Shown piece after piece: positions 55,306 to 64,000 of a stretch of 64,000 nt of DNA. The translations under genes and the position numbers were made by a program. A model generated the notes under the pieces. The model did no database searches, was not told the origin of the DNA, and saw nothing but the letters and a program-made list of their open reading frames with translations. The DNA comes from Olivibacter sp. SDN3 (GTDB lineage Bacteria > Bacteroidota > Bacteroidia > Sphingobacteriales > Sphingobacteriaceae), in the NCBI RefSeq assembly GCF_014334135.1, contig NZ_CP060497.1:310001-374000 (forward strand), given 5' to 3'. How positions within the stretch are numbered: position 1 is the stretch's first letter; each line of letters starts with the position of its first letter.

Positions 55306-57684
55306 CTACGAACCACAAGATATGCAACCTTCTTCCATAGTACATACCTCACCAGTTGGAATATCATCGGCTACAGATTTAATTTTAGCAGGAATAACAG
55401 GTTCCATATTCTTACCAGCCTGATTCTCCACCGTAAATTTGACTGCCTGAGTTGCTGCTTGTGTACGTAAATAATACATACCTGTTTTAAGCCCCTTCCT
55501 CCAGGCATAAAAATGCATAGACGTAAGCTTCGCTGTATTAGGTGCATTCACAAATAAATTGAGCGATTGCGACTGGCAAATATAAGCCCCTCTGTCGGCG
55601 GCCATATCAATAATATTACGCATTTTAATTTCCCAAACAGTCTTATATAGCGCTTTAATATCTGCCGGAACTTCTTGTATATCTTGGATAGAACCATTTG
55701 CAGCTATAATTCTGTTCTTCATATCATTATTCCATAAACCAAGTTCAACAAGATCGCGTAATAAATGCTTGTTAACAATAACAAATTCTCCGCTAAGCAC
55801 CCTTCTTGTGTAAATATTAGACGTATATGGCTCAAAACATTCGTTATTGCCCAGGATTTGCGATGTAGAAGCAGTAGGCATAGGTGCGACTAATAAAGAA
55901 TTACGAACACCATGCTTTTTGATGTCTTTCCGCAAAGCTTCCCAATCCCATCGACCGCTATCCGGCTTAACGTTCCAAAGATCAAACTGGAATTTACCTT
56001 CCGATAAAGGCGATCCTTTGAAACTCTCATAATAGCCCTCTTGAACTGCCAAGTCTTTCGATGCAGTCATGGCGGCAAAATAAATGGTTTCAAAAATTTC
56101 CTTATTTAATTGCTTCGCTTCATCACTCTCAAACGGCATACGCATGAGAATAAAAGTATCTGCTAATCCCTGTACACCTAAACCTACAGGTCGGTGGCGA
56201 AGGTTTGAATTCTTCGCTTCGTCCACTGGATAATAGTTATTATCAATAATACGATTAAGATTAATGGTTACTTGATAAGTAATATCGTATAATTTTTTAT
56301 GATCAAATTCACCATTTTCTACATATCGAGGCAACGCTAAAGAAGCGAGATTACATACTGCTACTTCATCAGGAGAAGTATACTCAATGATTTCAGTACA
56401 TAGGTTCGAACTCTTAATCGTTCCCAAGTTCTGTTGATTAGACTTACCATTCGCCGCGTCTTTGTACAACAGATAGGGAGTACCCGTTTCAATCTGCGCA
56501 TCTAAAATGGCAAACCATAAATCTTGAGCCTTAACTATTTTCCTAGCCCTTCCTTCGTTTTCGTATTGTTCGTATAACTTTTCAAAAACTTCTCCATGAC
56601 ACTCAGCTAGGCCCGGCGCTTCGTCAGGAGAAAACAGACTCCAATCGGCATTCGCTTCTACCCTCTTCATGAATAAGTCGGACACCCACAATGCCAGGAA
56701 TAAGTCCCGTGCTCGTAACTCTTCTTTTCCATGATTCTTTCGCAGATCAATAAAATCATATACATCGGCATGCCAGGGTTCTAAATAAACCGCAAAAGCC
56801 CCTTTGCGCTTTCCCCCTCCCTGATCAACATAACGCGCCGTGTCATTAAACACCCTTAACATCGGGATAATACCATTACTCGTACCATTTGTGCCGCTGA
56901 TATAGGCTCCTGTCGCCCGTACATTGTGTATACTAAGCCCTATTCCTCCAGCACTTTGGGAAATTTTTGCCGTTTGCTTCAAGGTGTCGTAAATGCCTTC
57001 AATGCTGTCATCCTTCATAGTGAGTAGAAAGCAAGACGACATCTGGGGTTTTGGCGTACCGGCATTAAATAACGTAGGGGTTGCATGTGTAAACCAACGT
57101 TCGCTAAGCAAATCGTAAGTTTTTATAACACTGTCGATATCGTGCTTATGAATCCCAACCGCTACGCGCATAAATAAATGCTGTGGACGCTCAGCGATTT
57201 TACCATTAAGCTTCAGCAGATATGATTTTTCAAGTGTTTTGAAACCAAAGTAATCAAAACTGAAATCCCGGTCGTATATAATTTGGCTATCCAATAGCTC
57301 TGCATTTGCTTGGATGACCTCATATACATCATCTGCTACCAATGGAGCAGGCTTAGCTGTTTTAGGGTCGATATAGTTATACAATAAAGTCATTGTTTCA
57401 GAAAAAGACTTAACTGTATTTTTATGCAAATTTGAAACCGCAATACGAGAAGCTAACAAAGCATAATCTGGATGTTTGGTTGTAAGTGATGCTGCTGTTT
57501 CCGCCGCAAGGTTATCCAACTCTGATGTGGTTACACCATCGTATAATCCTTCTATTACTTTTCGGGCAACATCTATTGCATCTACAAGATCCGGATTTAA
57601 ACCGTAACACAACTTTTCTATACGAGCCGTTATTTTATCAAATTTTACGGACTCTGAACGTCCATCACGTTTAATTACGAACAT
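55306..57684 (-). CDS. nrdA: Ribonucleoside-diphosphate reductase, alpha subunit (class I)
   Basis: A 792-residue catalytic subunit making dNDPs from NDPs. Seen: an N-terminal ATP-cone ('[20 protein letters not shown]', 'RIEKLCYGL') giving allosteric activity control, '[20 protein letters not shown]' with the first redox Cys, '[20 protein letters not shown]' 'NLASLALP' with the radical/thiol Cys residues, '[20 protein letters not shown]', and the C-terminal shuttle Cys pair in 'EEGCISCGS'. It is complete. nrdB lies 71 bp upstream on the same strand and is transcribed first. Confidence 0.96.
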   Translation of the reverse strand: MFVIKRDGRSESVKFDKITARIEKLCYGLNPDLVDAIDVARKVIEGLYDGVTTSELDNLAAETAASLTTKHPDYALLASRIAVSNLHKNTVKSFSETMTLLYNYIDPKTAKPAPLVADDVYEVIQANAELLDSQIIYDRDFSFDYFGFKTLEKSYLLKLNGKIAERPQHLFMRVAVGIHKHDIDSVIKTYDLLSERWFTHATPTLFNAGTPKPQMSSCFLLTMKDDSIEGIYDTLKQTAKISQSAGGIGLSIHNVRATGAYISGTNGTSNGIIPMLRVFNDTARYVDQGGGKRKGAFAVYLEPWHADVYDFIDLRKNHGKEELRARDLFLALWVSDLFMKRVEANADWSLFSPDEAPGLAECHGEVFEKLYEQYENEGRARKIVKAQDLWFAILDAQIETGTPYLLYKDAANGKSNQQNLGTIKSSNLCTEIIEYTSPDEVAVCNLASLALPRYVENGEFDHKKLYDITYQVTINLNRIIDNNYYPVDEAKNSNLRHRPVGLGVQGLADTFILMRMPFESDEAKQLNKEIFETIYFAAMTASKDLAVQEGYYESFKGSPLSEGKFQFDLWNVKPDSGRWDWEALRKDIKKHGVRNSLLVAPMPTASTSQILGNNECFEPYTSNIYTRRVLSGEFVIVNKHLLRDLVELGLWNNDMKNRIIAANGSIQDIQEVPADIKALYKTVWEIKMRNIIDMAADRGAYICQSQSLNLFVNAPNTAKLTSMHFYAWRKGLKTGMYYLRTQAATQAVKFTVENQAGKNMEPVIPAKIKSVADDIPTGEVCTMEEGCISCGS

Positions 57685-57755
57685 ATGCTAATATTTTAAA
57701 ATTAATACCCTTCCTATTTTATCATTACTTCCCAGAGAACACTTGTATATCGAAG

Positions 57756-58727
57756 TTAAAAATCCTCGTCTAAAGAAAAACTCGCTTTGCCCTTTTCTCC
57801 GGTAACGCCACTTTTCTGGTAATCGCCCACCCGTTTTTCAAAAAAATTGGTCTTTCCTTGAAGAGAAATCAGTTCCATAAAGTCGAATGGGTTAGCCGCG
57901 TGATAATATTTATCATTCCCCAGTTCCGCTAACCACCGATCAGCTACAAATTCAATATACTGTTTCATGAGATCGGCGTTCATTCCGATCAGTTTTACCG
58001 GCAATGCCTCAGTAATAAACTCTTTTTCTATTTCAACAGCATCTACAATAATTTCTTGTACTCTTTCTTTCGATAATTTACTATCCAACATGCTATATAG
58101 TAAGCACGCAAATTCGCAATGCAAGCCTTCATCCCTTGATATCAATTCATTGCTAAATGTCAACCCAGGCATTAAACCTCTTTTTTTAAGCCAAAAAATA
58201 GAGCAAAAACTACCTGAAAAGAAAATACCTTCAACGGCGGCAAAAGCGACTAAACGTTCGGCAAACGTTCCATTTTCAATCCAACGAAGAGCCCATTCTG
58301 CCTTCTTTTTAACACAAGGTACCGTTTCAATTGCGTGGAAAAGTCTATCCTTTTCTACTGGATCTTTTATATAAGTATCTATAAGCAAAGCATATGTCTC
58401 AGAGTGAATATTTTCCATTGCAATCTGAAACCCATAAAAGCTCCTAGCTTCTGGTAATTGAACTTCACTCATGAAATTAATAGCTAAATTTTCATTTACA
58501 ATACCATCGCTGGCGGCAAAAAAAGCCAACACATGAGAAATAAAATGTCGCTCGCCATCGTTTAAACTCGCCCAGTCTTTTAGATCCCCTGACAGATCTA
58601 TCTCTTCCGCCGTCCAGAAACTTGCCTCATGCTTTTTGTACATTTCCCAAATAGCAGGATAGTTTATGGGAAGGATAACAAATCGGTCTTTATTCTCTCT
58701 TAACAATACTTCGTTTTCTTCACTCAT
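57756..58727 (-). CDS. nrdB: Ribonucleoside-diphosphate reductase, beta subunit (class I)
   Basis: A 323-residue ferritin-like radical subunit. Metal ligands are visible in '[20 protein letters not shown]' (Glu-x-x-His) and '[16 protein letters not shown]' (Glu-x-x-His), with '[20 protein letters not shown]' supplying the first Asp/Glu. The C-terminus '[13 protein letters not shown]' is the peptide that docks on NrdA. It precedes nrdA in the operon. Identity of the metal centre (di-iron or Mn/Fe) cannot be decided from sequence by eye. Confidence 0.95.
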   Translation of the reverse strand: MSEENEVLLRENKDRFVILPINYPAIWEMYKKHEASFWTAEEIDLSGDLKDWASLNDGERHFISHVLAFFAASDGIVNENLAINFMSEVQLPEARSFYGFQIAMENIHSETYALLIDTYIKDPVEKDRLFHAIETVPCVKKKAEWALRWIENGTFAERLVAFAAVEGIFFSGSFCSIFWLKKRGLMPGLTFSNELISRDEGLHCEFACLLYSMLDSKLSKERVQEIIVDAVEIEKEFITEALPVKLIGMNADLMKQYIEFVADRWLAELGNDKYYHAANPFDFMELISLQGKTNFFEKRVGDYQKSGVTGEKGKASFSLDEDF

Positions 58728-59136
58728 GATTATTCATTTTTATGTACTGACACTAAAAGTAGACAAATATCTCAAGGGCTGATTCTGACACTTAATTTTC
58801 CGAATACTGCTTATATTACAATTAAAAAAATGATTGCTACTCACTTAACCTGAACTTAGGTTACACTTGGATCAAAAAGATCTTTACTTTAGACTATTGC
58901 GGAACGGCTAAAAAAAACAAATGTAACAAACACCTTATATGGAGTATTTTTCGAAAAAATTTAACAAGCAAGTAAGTGCATCAAAGAACTTTCCTGTATG
59001 TCTAACAAATATAAGTGTTCGAATCTTCACCCCTAAACGAAGTTTTGCACATACTGTGAGTTATTAACAAAACCATTTAGATGCAACGACTACCAACCGA
59101 TGTAAATATCTTCAAGCACTTGGCTGCCAAAAGACA
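58728..59136. other. Upstream region of nrdBA, no gene seen
   Basis: About 410 AT-rich bases without a coding frame. It holds the nrdBA promoter on the minus strand. One loose dyad, ACACCTTATATGGAGT (about 58928-58943), faintly resembles an NrdR box but is too degenerate to call. Confidence 0.5.
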
Positions 59137-60951
59137 TTAGACGTCTATCTGGAGTCCGATTTTTTTGAGTAAGATAGAAGCATTAAATATATTACAGGCT
59201 CCTTCTTTTAATTTATAATCAAAAAGCATTTCTCCGTCAACAACCTGTATATCAAAATGAAAGTTTTTCAAATATCCGTTATGGGCTTCCTCTAATGCCG
59301 CAAGTTGCAGATCATGGGTAGCCACCATGCCCACCGCTCCGCGCTGTATAAGTGTTTCGATCACTGCTTTTGAGCCTAAATACTTATCTACGGAGTTTGT
59401 ACCTCTCAACATCTCATCTATTAAAAAGAAGGTATGCACTTCTCTTGCCGTCACTTTAAGAACCATTTCCAACCGGTTTAGTTCTGCCTTAAAAGTTGAA
59501 GTACTCTCCTTTAACGAATCTTTTATCCGCATATAGGTAATTACATGCATTACAGTCAGCTCACAAAACTCAGCGTAAACCGGTCCTCCACAAAACGCTA
59601 GGACCATATTGATTCCCACCGTTCGCAGGAAAGTACTTTTACCCGCCATGTTCGACCCGGTAATTAAAGCAATTCTGTGACCGCCTGGATTATAATCATT
59701 GGTCACAACCGACGACGACGAAATTAATGGATGCCCCATCCCCTTTAGCACTAAGTGTTGTTTCTCACCCGTAAGGATAACTGGCCAAGTCCAACGCTCG
59801 TGATTGACATATAAAACCGCCAAGCTCATCAAAGCTTCTAGCTGGGCCACATCATCAAAAGCAGAAATTACTTTGCTACCATGATTTAGTCTCCATACAT
59901 TGATCGCATCAACCTGTTTAAAATCCCATAAGAACAAGCCATTTAATACCGTTCCTATCATCACATTCAAACGTGCGTCGAGCCGATTAATGATATTCCC
60001 TAACTCAGCAATCGATTCGGAAAACTTCGGCTCATGCACAGTTCCATTTTTTGCCAACCTCATTTCTTTAATCAGCATACTTTCCCACTGCCGGTCTTCT
60101 ACGCATTGAAAAGCTCGTCCAAATTTCTGCAACACGCTGCCAGTTTTCCCTATACCTCCTGCAATCAGACTTACTTTGGAGGCAAATCCCATTGCTAAAA
60201 GGATATTTATAATTATTAATGTTATAACAACCTGAGCCATCAAGCTCACGAAAAATGACGCGGCTATACATAGCCCGATTAAGTAAGGACAATAGCTAAC
60301 GTAACCCTTGAGCCAACGATTGCCGATATTATAAATCGGCTTATGGAGATAATTGGCAAGAATGCTTTTATAGTCCTGTCCTTTCTTAAGATTAAAGAGT
60401 AATCTTGCCTGAAAATGCTGGCACCATTCAATATCATTTGCCAGCTCCTTTATCGCCTCCTGCCTTTTCTTTATCACTTCTACCGTTGCGGCCGTGGAAA
60501 GCCATGAAGCCAATGTAGACTCTCCCAAAGGTGTCGCACTTCTGTTTATTTTGTGGTAAAGCGATTGGTTACCAAAAATATCCAAATCACCGCTATATGG
60601 GTGTTGATCCTGTTCAAACTTTACACCCATATCGTATAAGCCCTTCTTATTAGCTATCAAGTCCAATTCATTTTGAACAACGGCGTTGTCATCCAACAGA
60701 TCTTCACGACTTTTTGTTAATTTGCTTTGCCTGGCAACTAGTAAAAAAAACATCAATAACACCAGCAAAATCACGACTAATGTCCACCATACATTTTCAT
60801 ATTGAACAATTTGGAATAGAGCACCCCCCCCCACCACAATCAATACTAATCGGCCGATGGAATATCGGTTAATTACATTTTCAAGGTGTTTTATCTGCTG
60901 TTTGGTTTCCTGTATCTTCTCCTGATAACGGGTAATTATAGATTGTTGCAT
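59137..60951 (-). CDS. MutS-like DNA mismatch repair ATPase domain protein
   Basis: A 604-residue membrane-associated member of the MutS family. Residues 30-75 contain two hydrophobic helices ('IGRLVLIVVGGGALFQIVQY', 'WTLVVILLVLLMFFLLVA') and another pair lies near 220-260. The C-terminal ATPase has Walker A 'ALITGSNMAGKSTFLRTVGI', the Walker B region 'TFFLIDEMLRGTNSVDKYLG' and 'GMVATHDLQLAALEE'. The mismatch-recognition domain of MutS1 is absent. This type is widespread in Bacteroidota, but its role (DNA processing or other) is undefined. Confidence 0.88.
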   Translation of the reverse strand: MQQSIITRYQEKIQETKQQIKHLENVINRYSIGRLVLIVVGGGALFQIVQYENVWWTLVVILLVLLMFFLLVARQSKLTKSREDLLDDNAVVQNELDLIANKKGLYDMGVKFEQDQHPYSGDLDIFGNQSLYHKINRSATPLGESTLASWLSTAATVEVIKKRQEAIKELANDIEWCQHFQARLLFNLKKGQDYKSILANYLHKPIYNIGNRWLKGYVSYCPYLIGLCIAASFFVSLMAQVVITLIIINILLAMGFASKVSLIAGGIGKTGSVLQKFGRAFQCVEDRQWESMLIKEMRLAKNGTVHEPKFSESIAELGNIINRLDARLNVMIGTVLNGLFLWDFKQVDAINVWRLNHGSKVISAFDDVAQLEALMSLAVLYVNHERWTWPVILTGEKQHLVLKGMGHPLISSSSVVTNDYNPGGHRIALITGSNMAGKSTFLRTVGINMVLAFCGGPVYAEFCELTVMHVITYMRIKDSLKESTSTFKAELNRLEMVLKVTAREVHTFFLIDEMLRGTNSVDKYLGSKAVIETLIQRGAVGMVATHDLQLAALEEAHNGYLKNFHFDIQVVDGEMLFDYKLKEGACNIFNASILLKKIGLQIDV

Positions 60952-61003
60952 AAGTATCCGAAGTTAGTGCTAAACCTTTACTTATAAAAGCATTAATGCA
61001 CAA

Positions 61004-61036
61004 AAAATCCCAAACGATAAAAACGTTTGGGATTTT
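61004..61036 (-). terminator. Terminator after the DUF3078 gene
   Basis: A perfect 13-bp stem (AAAATCCCAAACG and complement) with a 7-nt loop and flanking T/A runs, 49 bp beyond the DUF3078 stop codon. Confidence 0.85.
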
Positions 61037-61084
61037 CGACTGCGTTTTAATAGCAGTGACGATTTGCAATAAATCGTTTTAAAT

Positions 61085-62002
61085 CTAAAATTTATAAGTA
61101 AACCCGGCTCCAAAAATCTGTTTAAGTTGCAAGCCTGGTCCCTCTCTTCCATCATCCTTTACCAGTTCGGTATTATCGTCGTAAATCATCTGCACACCAG
61201 CATTGACCGAGATGAAACGATTTACTTTCATGAAAACATTCAGGGTATAATCCACATCTACATTCTGGGGATCTTCCAAATAGTTGGAATACAAACGGAG
61301 AATATTTTCTATGCCTACATTTTCCATAATATCTGCTCGGTAATAGGCATCAAAAGAAGCACCAAATTCAAAACGGGTTTTCTTTCCCGGATCAACTCCG
61401 AATGCACCTCGATTAGATAAAGAATCGTCTAACACAAATACAAACCTAGGCGCGGCAGGAGAAAGATTAAAACGGAAATTATCAGATTCCTTATAAGCAA
61501 AACCAGGTCCGAAACTCAGGTAGGCCGGCGCAAATGCTGTAGAGATCTTCTGTCTAGGATTGTCTCCATCGTAGTTGAACCCATCAGTAAATTGTGTGTT
61601 AAAGTTCATGAAAAAAGTGTACAACCATTTAGGTGCAGCCTGATAGCCCAATAAGCTATTTAATATTATCCTATCATCATTTTTACGCCACCCTGTTTCC
61701 TCTTGTCTAGTTAGTCCAAACCCAGCGATAACTTTGTTATCCCAACTCCATTTTTCTTTTTTGTAATTAAAATCGTAATTCAACAGTATATTACCTGAAA
61801 GTGCATTAACCCCTCCAGCTGCCCAGTTAGTAAACGAACTTTGATTAATTAGAAAAGTATTTTCACCATGTATCTTCCAGGTAGAATCAGCAGCTTCATC
61901 TCGACCATGCATGCTCCAAATAGAATCAGCAGTTTCGTCCTGTGCTTTAACAAAAAAACCTAAGCAAAGCACAAAAAAATTAATAAGTAGAATCTTTTTC
62001 AT
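61085..62002 (-). CDS. DUF3078 family protein, predicted outer-membrane protein
   Basis: A 305-residue protein with a signal peptide ('MKKILLINFFVLCLGFFVKA') and the DUF3078 pattern: 'WKIHGENTFLINQSSFTNWA', 'AGGVNALSGNILLNYDFNYK', 'WSWDNKVIAGFGLTRQEETG', 'FAPAYLSFGPGFAYKESDNF' and a C-terminal 'LKQIFGAGFTYKF', typical of a last beta strand. It is likely a beta-barrel. A near-exact short repeat occurs at residues 27-42 ('DETADSIWSMHGRDEAADST'), which looks like a local duplication. Function unknown. Confidence 0.88.
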   Translation of the reverse strand: MKKILLINFFVLCLGFFVKAQDETADSIWSMHGRDEAADSTWKIHGENTFLINQSSFTNWAAGGVNALSGNILLNYDFNYKKEKWSWDNKVIAGFGLTRQEETGWRKNDDRIILNSLLGYQAAPKWLYTFFMNFNTQFTDGFNYDGDNPRQKISTAFAPAYLSFGPGFAYKESDNFRFNLSPAAPRFVFVLDDSLSNRGAFGVDPGKKTRFEFGASFDAYYRADIMENVGIENILRLYSNYLEDPQNVDVDYTLNVFMKVNRFISVNAGVQMIYDDNTELVKDDGREGPGLQLKQIFGAGFTYKF

Positions 62003-62367
62003 AAGAATAAATGCATTTTTTGAATAGCTGTCAAAATTCAGTTATCACGCTATTCGGTTAAACTTTTGTTAACACCCGATATCCACATCTTTTTAGTGAA
62101 ATAGCAGGTCAACTTGCCAATAAAATTTCCGCAAAGTTAAAAATATAAACGTAATTATAGTTTTAATAGTATATTTGTTTCAGCTTTTTTTGGTAAATGG
62201 GATTCATTGATTAAATAAAGCCTATCATTCAACATTCAGTCGCAATTTCTATTTCTTTTCGAAATGCTAGATAGATCACGCTAACGGAAATACTGCCTTG
62301 ACAATGGTTTTATAACACCAATACGATATTGGCAACTAAACGAACCCAAAAAACAAACCAGACTCTC
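62003..62367. other. Divergent intergenic region before DUF3078 gene and rlmH
   Basis: 365 AT-rich bases between divergently transcribed genes. No convincing coding frame, RNA gene or strong hairpin is visible; promoters for both genes should lie here. Confidence 0.5.
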
Positions 62368-62841
62368 ATGAAAATAACACTCCTTTGTGTAGGAAAAACA
62401 GACGAAGCCTATCTCAGTACTGGTATAGAAAAATATGTTAAAAGACTCAAACACTACATTAACTTCCATTTTGCTATTATCCCTGATGTAAAAAACACGA
62501 AAGGCCTAACAAAAGACCAACAGAAACTTAAAGAGGCAAAAATGATTGTCAAACACATTCAGCCGACGGATACGCTTATCCTTCTAGATGAACAAGGGAA
62601 AAGTTTCCGTTCAACAGAATTTGCTCAGTTTCTTGACAAAAAAATGATAAATAGCACTCAAAATTTAGTTTTTGTTATAGGAGGGCCTTATGGTTTTGAC
62701 ACATTATTAAATCAGTACACTACACAGAAGCTTTCCCTCTCGAAAATGACTTTTTCCCATCAAATGGTTCGGCTATTTTTTATTGAGCAGCTATATAGAG
62801 CCCTGAGTATTCTAAAAGGCGAACCTTATCATCATGAATAA
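62368..62841 (+). CDS. rlmH: 23S rRNA (pseudouridine1915-N3)-methyltransferase RlmH
   Basis: A 157-residue SPOUT-class methyltransferase that modifies pseudouridine 1915 in helix 69 of 23S rRNA. Seen: 'MKITLLCVGKTDEAYLSTGI', 'LLDEQGKSFRSTEFAQFLDK', the SAM-knot 'LVFVIGGPYGFD', 'LSKMTFSHQMVRLFFIEQLY' and the C-terminal 'ILKGEPYHHE'. The ATG at 62368 matches the family start; a TTG at 62329 is unlikely. Confidence 0.96.
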   Translation: MKITLLCVGKTDEAYLSTGIEKYVKRLKHYINFHFAIIPDVKNTKGLTKDQQKLKEAKMIVKHIQPTDTLILLDEQGKSFRSTEFAQFLDKKMINSTQNLVFVIGGPYGFDTLLNQYTTQKLSLSKMTFSHQMVRLFFIEQLYRALSILKGEPYHHE

Positions 62842-62942
62842 TAGCTATCCCTTTTATGGAATTTCAATAAAATTGCATCAAACAAATAGACGTGTTAACT
62901 CTTTTTTTATAAGAAAGCTTTTTTTAACTTAGGAGAACAAGG

Positions 62943-63068
62943 ATGAAATTACCAAGCACAAGAAAGTACCGCTTCAAGGGAGCAAATACCAGTAAAGAAA
63001 GTCAAAATTTATGGCTTATGATTGTTATTGGCATAATATTCGTCGCGATTATAATCTTTTTTTTATGA
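62943..63068 (+). CDS. 41-residue single-pass membrane protein
   Basis: A short frame with a basic N-terminus ('MKLPSTRKYRFKGANTSKES') and one hydrophobic helix near residues 23-41 ('LWLMIVIGIIFVAIIIFFL'), ending at a TGA. It is preceded by AGGAGAACAAGG, a strong ribosome-binding site by the standards of this genome, and lies 101 bp after rlmH on the same strand. No family is recognised. The charged-then-hydrophobic layout supports a real small membrane protein. Confidence 0.6.
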   Translation: MKLPSTRKYRFKGANTSKESQNLWLMIVIGIIFVAIIIFFL

Positions 63069-63072
63069 AGAA

Positions 63073-63097
63073 CGCTTAGCCTAACTTTGGTTAAGCG
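63073..63097. terminator. Hairpin between small membrane protein and DUF5606 gene
   Basis: CGCTTAGCC and GGTTAAGCG pair over 9 bp (one G-T) around a 7-nt loop between convergent genes. T tract is weak. Confidence 0.4.
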
Positions 63098-63144
63098 CCT
63101 TCAAAACAAGCATACCCGGCGATTTTCCCAAGTACCGATAAAAC

Positions 63145-63567
63145 TTAGGTTTCTTTTGTTTCTTCGCCAATAGGTGTAGGAGCGGCCTCTTCAAATAAAG
63201 GAAATCCTTTTAAAATTCCGTACCAACTGATAATTTTTTTAATATCAGAGGTATAAACGCGTTCTTCATCATGCGCTGGTGCTACTTCTCTAAAAAACGC
63301 TCGCAGCCTTTCTCCCTTATCCTTTTTAACGTCTGGCAGGGATGAAACTGCCTTCATTTTTTCTAGTATATCCAAAAGCCTAATATCACCATCGTCACCA
63401 AAAATCGTAATATCTTCCAACGAGGCCATTTTAGCGGTCGATATATTGACAACAGTCTTTATTTTCTTTTCATCAAGGCTTTCTAAAATAAATCCCGATT
63501 TATTTTGTCCAACCAATTTAAACAATCCCGGTTTTCCTGTAACGGACACTATTCCTCTTAAATTCAT
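63145..63567 (-). CDS. DUF5606 domain protein
   Basis: A 140-residue Bacteroidota protein recognisable by its start 'MNLRGIVSVTGKPGLFKLVG', 'GFILESLDEKKIKTVVNIST' and the helical second half ('RAFFREVAPAHDEERVYTSD', 'IKKIISWYGILKGFPLF'). The first half looks like a small beta barrel, the second helical. Function unknown. It lies 26 bp after the cyclophilin gene on the same strand, so the two may be co-transcribed. Confidence 0.9.
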   Translation of the reverse strand: MNLRGIVSVTGKPGLFKLVGQNKSGFILESLDEKKIKTVVNISTAKMASLEDITIFGDDGDIRLLDILEKMKAVSSLPDVKKDKGERLRAFFREVAPAHDEERVYTSDIKKIISWYGILKGFPLFEEAAPTPIGEETKET

Positions 63568-63593
63568 TGACGCTCTACTATAATGGATGTTAA

Positions 63594-64000
63594 TTATTCT
63601 TCTACAATCTCTATACTCAGAATCTTATCGCCCTGCTTGATGTTGTCAATTACTTCTAGGTTTTCAACAACTTTGCCGAAGCAGGTATGATGTCGGTCAA
63701 GGTGGGCAGTATTGTTACGGCTATGGCAAATAAAAAATTGTGATCCTCCTGTATTCCTGCCTCTATGAGCCATCGATAGCACGCCTCGGTCATGATACTG
63801 ATTATCTCCATCTAATTCACAATCAATAGCGTAGCCAGGTCCACCAGCACCGGTACCCGTGGGATCTCCTCCCTGTATTACAAAATCAGGTATAACACGA
63901 TGAAACACCGTACCATTGTAAAAACCCGATTTTGAAAGTTTTATAAAATTAGCGACGTGCCCAGGTGTATCCTTATCATAAAACTGCACGGTCATATCAC
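63594..64000 (-). CDS. Cyclophilin-type peptidyl-prolyl isomerase, N-terminus off window
   Basis: At least 135 residues of a cyclophilin, an enzyme that isomerises Xaa-Pro bonds. Seen: 'VANFIKLSKSGFYNGTVFHR', 'VIPDFVIQGGDPTGTGAGGP' (with the catalytic Arg of Phe-His-Arg), 'RGVLSMAHRGRNTGGSQFFI' and 'HLDRHHTCFGKVVENLEVID'. The frame stays open through the window edge (Asp before the first Met seen), so the true start, expected about 10 residues upstream, is outside. Confidence 0.93.
   Translation of the reverse strand, partial: DMTVQFYDKDTPGHVANFIKLSKSGFYNGTVFHRVIPDFVIQGGDPTGTGAGGPGYAIDCELDGDNQYHDRGVLSMAHRGRNTGGSQFFICHSRNNTAHLDRHHTCFGKVVENLEVIDNIKQGDKILSIEIVEE

Noticed and set aside
58928-58943. 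Possible NrdR box upstream of nrdBA
   Set aside because: Only a loose dyad (ACACCTTATATGGAGT) with several mismatches to the known box and no second box at the normal spacing.
61900-61925. Short duplicated stretch at the N-terminus of the DUF3078 gene as a possible repeat element
   Set aside because: It is a local duplication of about 13 codons inside one coding frame and does not recur elsewhere in the window.

Overview
The window is chromosomal DNA of a Bacteroidota bacterium, most likely family Sphingobacteriaceae (the Sphingobacterium/Olivibacter/Pedobacter group). Evidence: the Bacteroidota promoter signature (TTTG, about 20 bp, TAnnTTTG) before several genes; families largely confined to this phylum (HYC_CC_PP protein, DUF5606, RteC, Bacteroidota-type mobilization genes); an AT-rich core; and core-gene order such as rpmH-rnpA-yidD-tsaB. 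The genus assignment is an inference from gene content, not from a marker phylogeny.

Region A (1-6.6 kb, minus strand) is a copper/heavy-metal efflux cluster transcribed right to left: HYC_CC_PP protein, secreted heavy-metal-associated (HMA) protein, DUF3347 lipoprotein, then a CusA-type RND pump split into two reading frames, a CusC/TolC channel and a CusB adaptor cut off by the window edge. Next come 650 bp without a convincing gene, a small orphan protein and a large serine recombinase (7.2-9.0 kb).

Region B (about 8.93-23.05 kb) is a 14.1-kb integrative and mobilizable element in the 3' end of a tRNA-Glu gene. It is bounded by a 15-bp direct repeat, GGTAGCCCGTAGGGG, once at the tRNA 3' end (23039-23053) and once inside the tail of the serine recombinase (8927-8941). 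Paired GGGGTTCTTTTT-type repeats, candidate integrase arm sites, lie just inside both ends. From left to right it carries a YafQ-type toxin-antitoxin pair, a probable remnant of a conjugation coupling protein, an HxlR regulator with a large palindromic operator, a plus-strand operon of redox/electrophile genes (DoxX-like, azoreductase, TetR, Gfo/Idh/MocA, YhdH, 3-hydroxyacyl-CoA dehydrogenase, nitroreductase), RteC, a mobilization operon with probable oriT, an excisionase-like HTH protein, an uncharacterised nucleotidyltransferase pair, an orphan coiled-coil protein and the tyrosine integrase. The mobilization/integration half is visibly more GC-rich than the cargo half, so the element is mosaic.

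Region C (23.2-31.4 kb, minus strand) is a glycogen-to-trehalose operon: GlgX/TreX debranching enzyme, TreZ, and a 1398-residue fusion of TreY with the 4-alpha-glucanotransferase MalQ.

Region D (31.8-64 kb) is ordinary core chromosome: S10 peptidase, panB, a DtxR/MntR-type repressor, smpB, pcm, priA, tsaB-yidD-rnpA-rpmH, a ChaN-like protein, mscL, rpoN, an agmatine-to-putrescine pair (aguB, aguA), carA with a structured leader, eno, a FtsB/DivIC protein, fabG, a thioesterase, nrdA/nrdB, a MutS-like ATPase, a DUF3078 protein, rlmH, a 41-residue membrane protein, DUF5606 and a cyclophilin cut by the right edge. The most notable observations are the element at tRNA-Glu abutting a second recombinase, the split CusA, the HxlR and agmatine operators, the carA leader hairpin, the TreY-MalQ fusion and the uncharacterised genes inside the element.
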